DNA from: Mobilicoccus caccae
GTDB taxonomy: Bacteria > Actinomycetota > Actinomycetes > Actinomycetales > Dermatophilaceae
DNA length: 64,000 nt
Direction: 5' to 3'
Assembly (NCBI RefSeq): GCF_030161635.1
Contig: NZ_BSUO01000001.1
Location: 1,779,199 to 1,843,198, forward strand
The notes beneath the pieces were generated by a model. That model did no database searches. It had not been told where the DNA came from and saw only the letters and a program-made list of their open reading frames with translations. Shown here piece after piece: positions 49,614 through 58,764 of this stretch (the first letter of the stretch is position 1; the number at the start of each line of letters is the position of its first letter). The translations under genes and the position numbers were made by a program.

Positions 49614-51523
49614 AGCTCATCGGGGTGACCTCCTGCCCCACCGGCATCGCCCACACCTACATGGCCGCCGAGGCCCTCGAACAGGCCGCGAAGGACGCCG
49701 GGCACGAGATGATCGTCGAGACCCAGGGTTCGGCCGGCTCCGAACCCCTGGACCAGGCCGTCATCGACGCCGCCGACGCCGTCATCTTCGCCCACGACCT
49801 CGAGGTCAAGGACAAGTCGCGCTTCGCCGGAAAGCCCACCGTCGACGTCGGCGTCAAGAAGGCCATCGGCGGAGCCGCCGAGCTGGTCGCCGAGGCCGAG
49901 CGTCTGGCCACCGAGCAGTCGTCGGGCCAGGCGGGCACCACGTCCGGCGCCGCGGCGTCCTCCGCTGCGCAGGACGGGCCGCTGACCTTCGTGGGGGTGA
50001 CCTCCTGCCCCACCGGCATCGCCCACACCTACATGGCCGCCGAGGCCCTCGAACAAGCAGCCCGCGAGGCCGGGCACGAGATGATCGTCGAGACCCAGGG
50101 CTCGGCCGGCTCCGAACCCCTGGACCAGGCCGTCATCGACGCCGCCGACGCCGTCATCTTCGCCCACGACCTCGAGGTCAAGGACAAGTCGCGCTTCGCC
50201 GGCAAACCCACCGTCGACGTCGGCGTCAAGAAGGCCATCTCGGATGCCCCGGCCCTCATCGCCGAGGCCACCGAGCAGGTACGGGCGCGGCGGGCCGAGT
50301 CCGTCGAGGCGCCCCCGACCGCCGGTGCCACGGCACCGGTCGCGGCTGCGGGTGCCACCGCCGTCACGGCGGCGGGCGGGAGCGAGGCCCCCGCCGAGCG
50401 CCGTCGCGAGGGTGCGGGCGTCGGGACCCGGATCCGGCAGTGGCTGATGACGGGTGTCTCGTACATGATCCCGTTCGTCGCCGCCGGCGGAATCCTCATC
50501 GCGCTGGGCTTCATGTTCGCCCAGCTCTTCGGCGGTGAGACCGGCGCCATCGACGTCACGACCAACTACTCGCTCACCGGCGCCGACGGCACGACGAACA
50601 TCCTCCAGGAGTTCAACCTCCTCGACGGGATGCACTGGGCCGCACTGCTGTTCCTCATCGGCGGGGCGTCCTTCGGGTTCCTCGTGCCGATCCTGTCGGG
50701 CTTCATCGCCTACGGCATCGCCGACCGGCCGGGCCTCGTGCCGGGCATCGTCGGCGGCGCCATCGCGAACTCGATCGGGGCAGGATTCCTCGGCGGTATC
50801 GTCACCGGTTTCATCGCCGGTTTCGTCGCCCGCTGGATCTCGGGCTGGAAGGTGCACAAGGGTGTCCGCGGGGTCATGCCCGTCGTCGTCATCCCGCTGT
50901 TGTCCACGCTCATCACCGGCGGCCTGATGATCCTCCTGCTGGGTCGTCCCATCGCCGCGCTGATGACGCTGCTCAACGACACCCTCAACGGCATGTCCGG
51001 CGCCAACGCCATGCTGCTCGGCGCGATCCTCGGCCTGATGATGGGCTTCGACCTCGGCGGGCCGCTCAACAAGACGGCGTACACGTTCGCCACCGCGGGA
51101 CTGGCCGCCTCGGGCGACATGCCGCTGCGGATCATGGCGTGCGTCATGGCCGCGGGCATGGTCGCGCCGTTGGCCATGGCGCTGGCGACCCAGCTGCGGC
51201 CCAAGCTGTTCACCGGACCCGAGCGTGAGAACGGGCGCGCCGCATGGCTGCTCGGCTTCTCGTTCATCTCCGAGGGCGCGATCCCGTTCGCCGCCGCCGA
51301 CCCCATCCGGGTCATCGCCGGCTCGCTGGCCGGGTCGGCCGTCACCGGCGCTCTGGTCATGGCCTTCGGCAGCACCCTGCGCGCCCCGCACGGCGGCCTG
51401 TGGGTCGTCCCGCTCATCGGCAATCCGCTGATGTTCCTCGTCGCCATCCTCGCGGGGATGGCCGTCATGACGGCGATCGTCATCGCTCTCAAATCGTTCG
51501 CCGCCTCCCCCGAGCGCGCCTGA
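49610..51523 (+). CDS. fruA: Fructose PTS EIIB'BC component
   Basis: 637 residues. Two EIIB domains (about 1-90 and 125-210) are joined by an Ala/Ser/Gly linker. Each has the active cysteine in VTSCPTGIAHTYMAAEA (C9 and C133). A second linker leads to the EIIC channel (about 275-635) with about nine membrane segments. Characteristic EIIC blocks are YMIPFVAAGGILIALGF, MGFDLGGPLNKTAYTFA and SEGAIPFAAADPIRVI. It imports fructose and phosphorylates it at C1. The two EIIB copies are nearly identical at DNA level. Confidence 0.94.
   Translation: MKLIGVTSCPTGIAHTYMAAEALEQAAKDAGHEMIVETQGSAGSEPLDQAVIDAADAVIFAHDLEVKDKSRFAGKPTVDVGVKKAIGGAAELVAEAERLATEQSSGQAGTTSGAAASSAAQDGPLTFVGVTSCPTGIAHTYMAAEALEQAAREAGHEMIVETQGSAGSEPLDQAVIDAADAVIFAHDLEVKDKSRFAGKPTVDVGVKKAISDAPALIAEATEQVRARRAESVEAPPTAGATAPVAAAGATAVTAAGGSEAPAERRREGAGVGTRIRQWLMTGVSYMIPFVAAGGILIALGFMFAQLFGGETGAIDVTTNYSLTGADGTTNILQEFNLLDGMHWAALLFLIGGASFGFLVPILSGFIAYGIADRPGLVPGIVGGAIANSIGAGFLGGIVTGFIAGFVARWISGWKVHKGVRGVMPVVVIPLLSTLITGGLMILLLGRPIAALMTLLNDTLNGMSGANAMLLGAILGLMMGFDLGGPLNKTAYTFATAGLAASGDMPLRIMACVMAAGMVAPLAMALATQLRPKLFTGPERENGRAAWLLGFSFISEGAIPFAAADPIRVIAGSLAGSAVTGALVMAFGSTLRAPHGGLWVVPLIGNPLMFLVAILAGMAVMTAIVIALKSFAASPERA
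49619..49867 (+). repeat. EIIB tandem duplication, copy 1
   Basis: 249 bp repeated in the same frame at 49991-50239 with about a dozen differences counted by eye. The copies share long identical stretches including many third codon positions. Confidence 0.85.
49991..50239 (+). repeat. EIIB tandem duplication, copy 2
   Basis: Second copy of the 249-bp EIIB segment. The intervening Ala/Ser-rich linker (49868-49990) is unique. Confidence 0.85.
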
Positions 51524-51571
51524 CACGCGCCTGGAATACTCCCCACAACCCCACCACGAAGGAGAACCATC

Positions 51572-51841
51572 ATGGCTACCCGTCAGGTCAGCATCGCCTC
51601 GTCCGTCGGTCTGCACGCCCGCCCCGCAGCGCTGTTCGTGCAGGAGGCGACCGCCACCGGACTGCCCGTCACCATCGCCAAGGAGGGCGCCGACCCGGTC
51701 GACGCCCGCAGCATCCTCGCGGTGATGGCCCTGGGCGCCAAGCACGGCGAGCAGGTCACGCTCGAGGCCGACGGCGACGGCGCCGACGCCGCCCTCGACA
51801 AGCTCGTCGCGCTGCTCTCCCGCGACCTGGACGCGGAGTGA
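51572..51841 (+). CDS. ptsH: Phosphocarrier protein HPr
   Basis: 89 residues. The phosphorylated histidine is H15 in SVGLHARPAALFV. DARSILAVMALGA near residue 45 contains the serine that HPr kinase targets in Firmicutes. It carries phosphate from EI to EIIA. It lies 48 bp after fruA, with GAAGGAGAA as ribosome-binding site, inside the fructose operon. Confidence 0.95.
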   Translation: MATRQVSIASSVGLHARPAALFVQEATATGLPVTIAKEGADPVDARSILAVMALGAKHGEQVTLEADGDGADAALDKLVALLSRDLDAE

Positions 51842-51848
51842 GCGGACG

Positions 51849-53567
51849 ATGACCACGTCGTCCTCGCAGACCGACACCACGGACGCGCCCGCCCACCAGG
51901 TCCTCCACGGCATCGGGGTCTCAGCGGGGACGGCGTCGGGACCGGTCGTCCAGATCCGACCGGCTCCCGGGCCGGTCCCGGACGAGCCGCCCACCACCGA
52001 CGCGGAGGAGGCCGGCGCGCTCGTGCGTCAGGCCCTCTCCGACGTCGCCGACGGCCTCACCGAGCGTGCGGGGCGTGCCAACGAGCACGCCAAGCCGATC
52101 CTCGAGGCCACGGCGATGATGGCCCGTGACCCGGGCCTGGTGTCGGGCATCGATACGCAGCTGGCCAAGGGCACCGGCATCACGCAGGCGGTCCACGCGG
52201 CGGTCGAGGAGTACTGCGCGATGTTCGAGTCGCTCGGTGGCTACATGGCCGAGCGCACCACCGACCTGCGCGACGTGCGCGACCGCACCATCTGCCGCCT
52301 GCGTGGGGTCCCCGAGCCGGGTGTGCCCGACCTGGCGGTCCCCTCGGTGCTCGTGGCCGTCGACCTCGCCCCGGCGGAGACGGCGACCCTCACGGCGGAG
52401 ATCGTCCGCGGCATCGTCACCTCCTCCGGGGGGCCGACGAGCCACACCGCGATCCTCGCCGCCCAGCTGGGCATCCCGGCGGTCGTGCAGCTCAAGGGGG
52501 CGACCGACCTGCCCGCGGGTACCGTCGTCGCGCTCGACGGCGGTGTCGGCGAGGTCATCGTCAACCCCACGGATGCGGAGCAGGCGGAGCTCGCCGAACG
52601 CAGCCGACGCCGGTCTGCGGCTCTCGCGGGCAGCAGCGGCGAGGGAGCCACCCGGGACGGCAAGAAAATCGCCCTGCTCGCCAACATCGGCACCCCCGAG
52701 GATGCGAAGAACGCGGCCGGCAAGGACCTCGAGGGGTCCGGGCTGTTCCGCACCGAGTTCCTCTTCCTCGAACGGGACCAGGCGCCCACGCTGGCGGAGC
52801 AGACCAAGACCTACACCGAGGTGTTCGAGGCCTTCGGTGACCGCCGGATCGTCGTGCGCACCCTGGATGCCGGCGCCGACAAGCCGCTCACCTTCGCCGA
52901 CCTCGGCGAGGAGGAGAACCCTGCCCTCGGTCGCCGTGGTCTGCGTCTGGGCATGATCCGCGAGGATCTGCTCGACACCCAGATCGAAGCGCTGGCGGCC
53001 GCGTACCAGGCCACCGGTGCCGACGTGCGGGTCATGGCGCCGATGGTGGGCACGTTGGAGGAGACGGAGTACTTCGCCAAGAAGATCCGTGATGCCGGTC
53101 TGCCCAAGGTCGGGGTCATGGTCGAGGTCCCGGCCGCGGCGCTGCGCTCGGAGCACATCATGTCGATCGTCGACTTCGTGTCGATCGGCACGAACGACCT
53201 GTCGCAGTACACGATGGCGGCGGACCGCATGCAGGGTGAGCTGGCCAACCTGCTCGACCCGTGGCAGCCGGCGCTCCTGCAGTTGGTCAAGGCCACCTGC
53301 GAGGGCGGCCGGGCCACCGGCAAGCCGGTCGGTGTGTGCGGCGAGGCCGGCGGCGACCCGCTGCTCGCGCTCGTGCTCGTCGGCCTCGGCGTCTCGTCGC
53401 TGTCGATGGCCTCGGGCCGCGTCCCGGCGGTGCGTGCGGCCCTGCGCCTGCACGACTACGCCACCTGTCAGCAGATGGCGGCCTACGCCGTCGCCGCGCG
53501 CACGGCCACCGCGGCCAAGGAGGCGGTCATGGGCATCGTCCACCCCAACCTCCTCGACCTGCTCTGA
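51849..53567 (+). CDS. ptsI: PTS enzyme I (PEP-protein phosphotransferase)
   Basis: 572 residues. It takes phosphate from PEP and gives it to HPr. The phosphohistidine motif is SSGGPTSHTAILAAQLGIP near residue 200. The PEP-binding barrel has FRTEFLFLERDQ, FVSIGTNDLSQYTMAADR and the acid/base cysteine in PVGVCGEAGGDP. It starts 8 bp after ptsH and closes the operon ahead of a hairpin terminator. Confidence 0.95.
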   Translation: MTTSSSQTDTTDAPAHQVLHGIGVSAGTASGPVVQIRPAPGPVPDEPPTTDAEEAGALVRQALSDVADGLTERAGRANEHAKPILEATAMMARDPGLVSGIDTQLAKGTGITQAVHAAVEEYCAMFESLGGYMAERTTDLRDVRDRTICRLRGVPEPGVPDLAVPSVLVAVDLAPAETATLTAEIVRGIVTSSGGPTSHTAILAAQLGIPAVVQLKGATDLPAGTVVALDGGVGEVIVNPTDAEQAELAERSRRRSAALAGSSGEGATRDGKKIALLANIGTPEDAKNAAGKDLEGSGLFRTEFLFLERDQAPTLAEQTKTYTEVFEAFGDRRIVVRTLDAGADKPLTFADLGEEENPALGRRGLRLGMIREDLLDTQIEALAAAYQATGADVRVMAPMVGTLEETEYFAKKIRDAGLPKVGVMVEVPAAALRSEHIMSIVDFVSIGTNDLSQYTMAADRMQGELANLLDPWQPALLQLVKATCEGGRATGKPVGVCGEAGGDPLLALVLVGLGVSSLSMASGRVPAVRAALRLHDYATCQQMAAYAVAARTATAAKEAVMGIVHPNLLDLL

Positions 53568-53584
53568 GCGACGCGCTCTTCGTC

Positions 53585-53613
53585 GGCCGGTCCCGCACCT
53601 CGCGGGGCCGGCC
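53585..53613 (+). terminator. Terminator after the fructose PTS operon
   Basis: A 12-bp stem with one wobble pair (GGCCGGTCCCGC / GCGGGGCCGGCC) and a 5-nt loop, 18 bp after the ptsI stop. A partial T-tract (GTCGTCGTTT) follows. Confidence 0.75.
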
Positions 53614-53793
53614 GTCGTCGTTTCACGCCATGACGTGCCACCGGTGGTCGACGGTCAGGGTGACTCCCGGCGGGGGATTCCCCCGTCGCGACGGACTTCG
53701 GCGGTTAGGTTTGGCCGTGAGGCGTGGCGCGCTCCCCGGCGCACCCGCAGTCCGTCCGCCGCTCTGGCGTTCATCGCCCGAAGGAGCTCGTCC

Positions 53794-54558
53794 ATGCAGA
53801 TCACCCCGCAGACCGTCGCCGTCGTCACCGGTGGAGGATCGGGCCTCGGTGAGGCCACCGTCCGCCGACTCCACGCCGACGGCGCGGCCGTCGTCATCCT
53901 CGACCTGCCCGGCAGCCAGGGTGAGGCGGTGGCGTCCTCGCTCGGGGACCGGGCACGCTTCGCTCCCGCGGACGTCCGTGACGAGGATCAGGTGCAGGCG
54001 GCGATCGACGCCGCCCGCGAGCTGGGCGAGCTCCGCATCGCCGTGACCTGCGCCGGGGTCGCGACTCCCGGGCGGGTCGTCGGTCGCAAGGGTCCGCTGC
54101 CGCTGGAGACCTACAAGACCGTCATCGATATCAACCTCGTGGGGTCGTTCAACGTCCTGCGGCTCGCCGCCGCGGCGATGGTCGACAACGAGCCGGTCGA
54201 CGGGGACCGCGGCGTGGTGATCATGACGGCGTCCATCGCCGCCTGGGACGGTCAGGTCGGCCAGGCGGCATACGCCTCCAGCAAGGGCGGGATCGTGGGC
54301 CTCACCCTCGCGGCGGCACGCGACCTGGCGGACAAGCAGATCCGCGTCATGACGATCGCCCCCGGCACGATGGAGACGCCGATGATGGCGAGCCTGCCCG
54401 AGGAGACCAAGGCGAGCCTCGGCGCGATGGTCCCCCACCCCAGCCGGCTCGGAAAGCCCGAGGAGTACGCCGCGCTGGCCTCCCATATCGTGACCAACCC
54501 GATGCTCAACGGTGAGGCCATCCGTCTGGACGGCGCCCTGCGCATGCCCCCACGCTGA
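53794..54558 (+). CDS. Short-chain dehydrogenase, 3-hydroxyacyl-CoA dehydrogenase type II-like
   Basis: 254 residues, ATG with AAGGAG upstream. The NAD motif TGGGSGLGEATVRRL is near residue 12 and the catalytic tetrad is visible in MTASIAAWDGQVGQAAYASSKGG split over its Ser, Tyr and Lys. The C-terminal NGEAIRLDGALRMPPR matches the HSD17B10-like group, which oxidises 3-hydroxy-2-methylacyl-CoA in fatty-acid or branched-chain breakdown. It is monocistronic, between the PTS terminator and a repeat-rich gap. Confidence 0.85.
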   Translation: MQITPQTVAVVTGGGSGLGEATVRRLHADGAAVVILDLPGSQGEAVASSLGDRARFAPADVRDEDQVQAAIDAARELGELRIAVTCAGVATPGRVVGRKGPLPLETYKTVIDINLVGSFNVLRLAAAAMVDNEPVDGDRGVVIMTASIAAWDGQVGQAAYASSKGGIVGLTLAAARDLADKQIRVMTIAPGTMETPMMASLPEETKASLGAMVPHPSRLGKPEEYAALASHIVTNPMLNGEAIRLDGALRMPPR

Positions 54559-54562
54559 TCCG

Positions 54563-54594
54563 CCCGGTCACCCGGTCACCCGGTCACCCGGTCA
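54563..54594. repeat. Four tandem copies of CCCGGTCA
   Basis: Exact 8-bp unit repeated four times directly after the SDR stop. Probably slippage-prone. Confidence 0.9.
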
Positions 54595-54624
54595 CCCCGA
54601 GCCTCCCACCCTCACCCCAACCCA

Positions 54625-54695
54625 GCTGAGACAGTAAGAGAGGTCTGAAACAGCCCCGCACGCGCGGCTGTTTCGTCCTCGCCTACTGTCTCAGC
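54625..54695. repeat. Large inverted repeat (hairpin) upstream of the ECF sigma gene
   Basis: The outer arms GCTGAGACAGTA and TACTGTCTCAGC are exact complements, as are the inner arms GAAACAGCC (54647-54655) and GGCTGTTTC (54666-54674). The stretches between pair partly. The whole forms a stem of about 30 bp with a 10-nt loop. It is longer than the terminators in this window and shares TGTTTCAGAC-like text with the fruR upstream repeat. Confidence 0.75.
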
Positions 54696-54770
54696 CGATT
54701 GATTCCGGCTGAATGGAACGTTCTCGGGCGAGCCGTGCAACATCCCGGCGAACGGTGGCGTCGAAGGGTC

Positions 54771-55274
54771 ATGACGAGCAGCGACTTCGAGACCTGGGCA
54801 CGAGCGTCCACACCACGCCTCGTGCGTCTCGCGACGCTGCTCACCGGGAGCGCCGAGGAAGCGGCCGACGTCGTCCAGGACGTGCTCATGCGCGTCTACC
54901 GCGACTGGCACCGGATCTCGGCCGTGGAGTACGTCGACGCGTACGTGTCGCGGATGGTCGTCAACCGGCATCTGTCGCGAGCCCGCAGCCTCTCCCGCCG
55001 CGACCGCCGGGAACGGCTCGTCGCGGTGCCCGAGGCCGGACCCTCACCGTCGCACGGCGTGGCCGAGCGGATCGCTGAGCGGGACGAACTCGCCACCGCC
55101 CTCGCCTCGCTCGGACGCCGGCAACGCGCCATCGTCCTGCTGCGACACGTGGACGGTGTCTCCGACGAGGAGATCGCGGCGAGCTTGGGTTGCTCGACGG
55201 TCACCGTACGGTCCCAGGCCTCCCGGGCCCTCGCCCACCTGCGTTCGGCACTGGCCGAAGGGAGCCGACCATGA
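54771..55274 (+). CDS. ECF RNA polymerase sigma factor (SigE-like family)
   Basis: 167 residues from ATG 54771. Region 2 is SSDFETWARASTPRLVRLAT through EEAADVVQDVLMRVYRDW. Region 4 is ALASLGRRQRAIVLLRHVDG with the HTH VSDEEIAASLGCSTVTVRSQ. The layout is that of actinobacterial SigE/SigM-like ECF factors. The next gene starts inside its stop codon (ATGA), the usual position of an anti-sigma factor. Confidence 0.9.
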   Translation: MTSSDFETWARASTPRLVRLATLLTGSAEEAADVVQDVLMRVYRDWHRISAVEYVDAYVSRMVVNRHLSRARSLSRRDRRERLVAVPEAGPSPSHGVAERIAERDELATALASLGRRQRAIVLLRHVDGVSDEEIAASLGCSTVTVRSQASRALAHLRSALAEGSRP

Positions 55275-55954
55275 CCCGCGAACCCACCGACCTCGACCCG
55301 CGACTACGCGACGCCCTCGAACCCACGGCCGAGGATCACGACGATGCCGACCGCATCGTCGACGCGGTCCTTGCAGACGCCGACCCCGTCGGGGGCGGCA
55401 GACGTCGCCGCGGCCGGCTCATCCCGGCGGCCGCCGTCCTCGTCGCCGTCGCCCTCGCCGCCGGGGTCGCGTCATGGCCCATGCCCCGGCACGAGGGGGT
55501 CGTGGCGACTCCTCCGACGTCGTCGACACTCGTGATGCCGACGACCCTCGAGGTGTTCCCCCTCGTCGGCCTCGCTTACCCGCTGGTCTCGTGGACCTCG
55601 AACGAGCGTCCCGCGATGGTCGCCGCGTACGAGCCCCTGTGCCCCGCCTGCGACGGCATCGACCTGCTCCCGTCCGTCCTGCAGTTCGCGGAGACGCACC
55701 CGGACTACTGGGTGGTGGTGGTGCTCGTGAACGCGAATCAGGAGGACCTGAAGGCGACCAGACGCCTCGTCGGAGGTATCCAGCCCGACCGGGCGCCCGT
55801 GGCGACGGTGCTGCTGCAGGACGCCACCGAGCGGGGATTGGTGCCGCAGGCGGTTGTCCTAGGTGCTCCGATGGCTGTGCTCGCGACGCGCGACGGCACC
55901 GTGACGACTCACGCCACCGGCCTCGACGAGGCGATGGCGCTGCTCGCGAACTAG
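55271..55954 (+). CDS. Membrane protein with extracellular thioredoxin-like CPAC domain, candidate anti-sigma factor
   Basis: 227 residues. Residues 1-45 are cytoplasmic, acidic and helical (LDPRLRDALEPTAEDHDDAD), then a basic stop (GGGRRRRGRL), then one membrane helix at about 51-68 (AAAVLVAVALAAGVASW). The outer part resembles a thioredoxin fold: beta strands with the dithiol YEPLCPACDGIDLL near residue 125, then WVVVVLVNANQEDLKATRRL and AVVLGAPMAVLATRDG. The N-terminus lacks the zinc HxxxCxxC motif of common anti-sigma factors. Position and topology suggest it holds the sigma factor; the dithiol could sense oxidation. Family not recognised with certainty. Confidence 0.72.
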   Translation: MTREPTDLDPRLRDALEPTAEDHDDADRIVDAVLADADPVGGGRRRRGRLIPAAAVLVAVALAAGVASWPMPRHEGVVATPPTSSTLVMPTTLEVFPLVGLAYPLVSWTSNERPAMVAAYEPLCPACDGIDLLPSVLQFAETHPDYWVVVVLVNANQEDLKATRRLVGGIQPDRAPVATVLLQDATERGLVPQAVVLGAPMAVLATRDGTVTTHATGLDEAMALLAN

Positions 55955-56084
55955 GCGTACCAGGCCGTGACCTGGCGTGCGTGAACCACCTCCGGCGTGC
56001 CGAGTGCTGCGCCGTTGCCCCTGTACGACATGATGAGCGGTCGGGACCTCTGCCGGGGATCCCGGATCGCGAAGGAGGCCGTAC

Positions 56085-58747
56085 GTGGCGCGGGGCAAGC
56101 AGCCGTCTCTTCTCGATGAGGACTTCGAGGAGAACATCGTCGACATCGACGTCCAGGACGAGATGGAGAGCGCGTTCCTCGAATACGCGTACTCGGTCAT
56201 CTACTCCCGGGCCCTGCCCGACGCCCGCGACGGCCTCAAACCCGTGCAGCGGCGGATCCTCTACGGCATGCGCGAACTCGGCCTGCGGCCGGACCGGGGG
56301 CACGTCAAGTGCAGCCGCATCGTCGGCGAGGTGATGGGTAAGTACCACCCGCACGGCGACTCCGCGATCTACGACGCCCTGGTGCGGTTGGCCCAGCCGT
56401 TCACGATGCGTCTGCCGCTCGTCGACGGGCACGGCAACTTCGGATCGCTCGACGACCTGCCGGCCGCGGCCCGGTACACCGAGGCGCGCATGAGCACGGC
56501 CGCGCTGCCCATGGTCGAGGGCCTGGAGGAGAACACGGTCGACTTCGTCCCGACCTACGACGACAGTCACATGCAGCCGGACGTCCTGCCGGCGGCGTTC
56601 CCGAACCTGCTGGTCAACGGCGCCAGCGGCATCGCGGTCGGCATGGCCACCAACATGGCGCCGCACAACCTGCTCGAGGTCGTCGGCGCGGCCCGCCACC
56701 TCATCGACCACCCCGACGCCACCCTGGACGACCTCATGAAGTTCGTCCCCGGGCCCGACCTGCCCGGCGGTGGACGCATCATCGGCCTCGAGGGCATCCG
56801 CGACGCCTACGCCTCGGGGCGCGGCAGCTTCCGCACCCGCGCCACCGTGCGGATCGAGAACGTCAGCCCGCGCCGCAAGGGCATCGTCGTCACCGAGCTG
56901 CCTTACCTGGTCGGGCCCGAGAAGGTCACGACGAAGATCAAAGAGCTCGTCCAGGCCAAGAAGCTGCAGGGCATCCACGACCTCGTGGACCTCACCGACG
57001 GCGAGAACGGCCTGCACCTCGTCATCGAGATCAAGAACGGGTTCAACCCCGAGGCGGTCCTGCAGAAGCTCTACAAGCTCACCCCGCTCGAGGACTCCTT
57101 CGGCATCAACAACGTCGCCCTCGTCGAGGGCAAACCGCGGACGCTGGGGCTGCGCGAACTCCTCACCGTGTACGTCGACTTCCGCCTCGACGTCGTGCGG
57201 CGACGCACCGCCTACCGCCTCGACCGCGCGCTCGAACGCCTGCACCTGGTCGAGGGTCTGCTCATCGCGATCCTCGACATCGACGAGGTCATCCAACTCA
57301 TCCGCGCCGCCGACGACGCGAACATCGCCCGCGCGCGACTCATGGACGTCTTCGAGCTCTCCGAGGCCCAGGCCACCTACATCCTCGACCTGCAGCTGCG
57401 CCGCCTCACCAAGTTCAGCCGCCTGGAGTTGGAGAAGGAGGCCGCCGACCTGCGCAGCCGCATCGAGGCGCTGCGCAGGATCCTCGGGGACGACGCCGTG
57501 CTGCGTCAGGTCGCCTCCACCGAACTCGCCGAGATCGCAGAGGAACTCGGTACGCCGCGACGCACGGTGCTGCTGGAGTCCTCGGGCGAGACGGCGTCGG
57601 CGACGGCCACACCGCTGGAGATCGGCGACGAGCCGTGCTTCGTGCTGCTGTCGTCCACGGGCCTGCTTGCGCGCACGACGGACCGCACCTCCTTCCCGGC
57701 GGATGCGGCACGCGCCAAGCACGACGACGTCGCCGCCGCCGTGCCCACCACGACCCGCGGGGACGTCGGTCTGCTGACCTCCGCCGGTCGTGTCGTGCGG
57801 CTCTCGGTCCTCGAGCTGCCGACCCTGCCCCCGACCAACGGCGCCGCCACCCTGGCCGGTGGCACCCCGGCCTCGGTGTACGTCGACCTCGCCAAGAACG
57901 AGGTGCCCGTGACGATCATCGGCCTCGACGAGGAGGCCGCGAAGCGTCCGGGTGTCGCGCTGGGAACGGCGCAGGGCATCGTCAAGCGCGTGGTCGCCGA
58001 CTACCCCGCCGGGCGCGAGGAGTTCGAGATGATCACCCTCAAGGCCGGAGACAGGGTCGTGGGCGCGCTCGAACTGGCTACGGGGCGTGAAGAACTCGTG
58101 TTCGTCACCTCGGACGCGCAGTTGCTGCACTTCAGTGCCCAGGCGGTGCGGCCGCAGGGACGCCCCGCGGGCGGTGTCGCCGGGATCAAGCTGGCGGCCA
58201 AGGCACACGTCGTGCACTTCGGCGCGGTCGATGCCGCGGCCGAGCCCGTGGTCGTCACGGTCGCCGGGTCGTCCTCGGGCGGCGCCAACCAGACCGGCAG
58301 CGTCAAACTCACGCCGTTCTCCGAGTACCCGGGCAAGGGACGCGCCACCGGCGGCGTGCGGGCCCACCGGTTCGTGCGCGGCGAGGACGTGCTGCTCGGC
58401 GCCTACATCGGCATCGCCCCCATCCGGGCGGCCGCCAAGAGCGGCAAGGCCCTCACCCTCCCCGCCGAGTACGGACGTCGGGACGGCTCCGGAGTCCCGG
58501 CTCCCGGCCCGATCGCCGGCCTCGCGCCCGGCAGCGCGACAGGCGTGTGGACCGGGGGCATCAACGACGCCGCGGACTCCCCCGCCGAGGCGACCGGCAC
58601 CCCCGCCGACCCGTCACCCGGCGGCCTGGCCATGGACGAACTCCCCGGACTGCCCGCCCCCGACCGGCCCGCCCCCGCCCGCAGGTCGACCGCTCCGACT
58701 ACGACCCCGACTCCCTCGACGACGTCGTCCAGACCGGCGACGAGTAG
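56085..58747 (+). CDS. parC: DNA topoisomerase IV/gyrase subunit A paralog (ParC-like; frameshift near the end)
   Basis: About 887 residues from GTG 56085 with GAAGGAGG upstream. The breakage-reunion domain has the QRR-type [20 protein letters not shown] and the catalytic tyrosine in [11 protein letters not shown]. The C-terminal beta-pinwheel repeats begin near residue 510. Its overall sequence fits the second GyrA-like subunit found in many actinobacteria rather than primary GyrA. A missing base near 58675 (CCCGCCC) shifts the frame; restoring it gives the ending [16 protein letters not shown] at 58747. No partner parE/gyrB gene is next to it. Confidence 0.87.
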
Positions 58748-58764
58748 GTCACCGCACGGGCACG

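Larger units (their letters stand above)
54559..54770. other. Non-coding gap with tandem repeats and a large hairpin
   Basis: 212 bp without a gene between the SDR and the ECF sigma factor. It contains the 8-bp tandem repeat array and the 71-bp inverted repeat listed separately. A promoter for the sigma gene must lie after the hairpin or include it. Confidence 0.6.

Noticed and set aside
49013..51997. A roughly 990-codon minus-strand open frame opposite the fructose PTS genes
   Set aside because: It is an antisense shadow of fruA and its neighbours. Its repeats only reflect the duplicated EIIB DNA.
54563..54594. CRISPR-like repeat
   Set aside because: The 8-bp units are directly adjacent with no spacers.
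55419..58367. A roughly 980-codon minus-strand open frame opposite parC
   Set aside because: Composition and position show it is an antisense shadow of the ParC-like gene.
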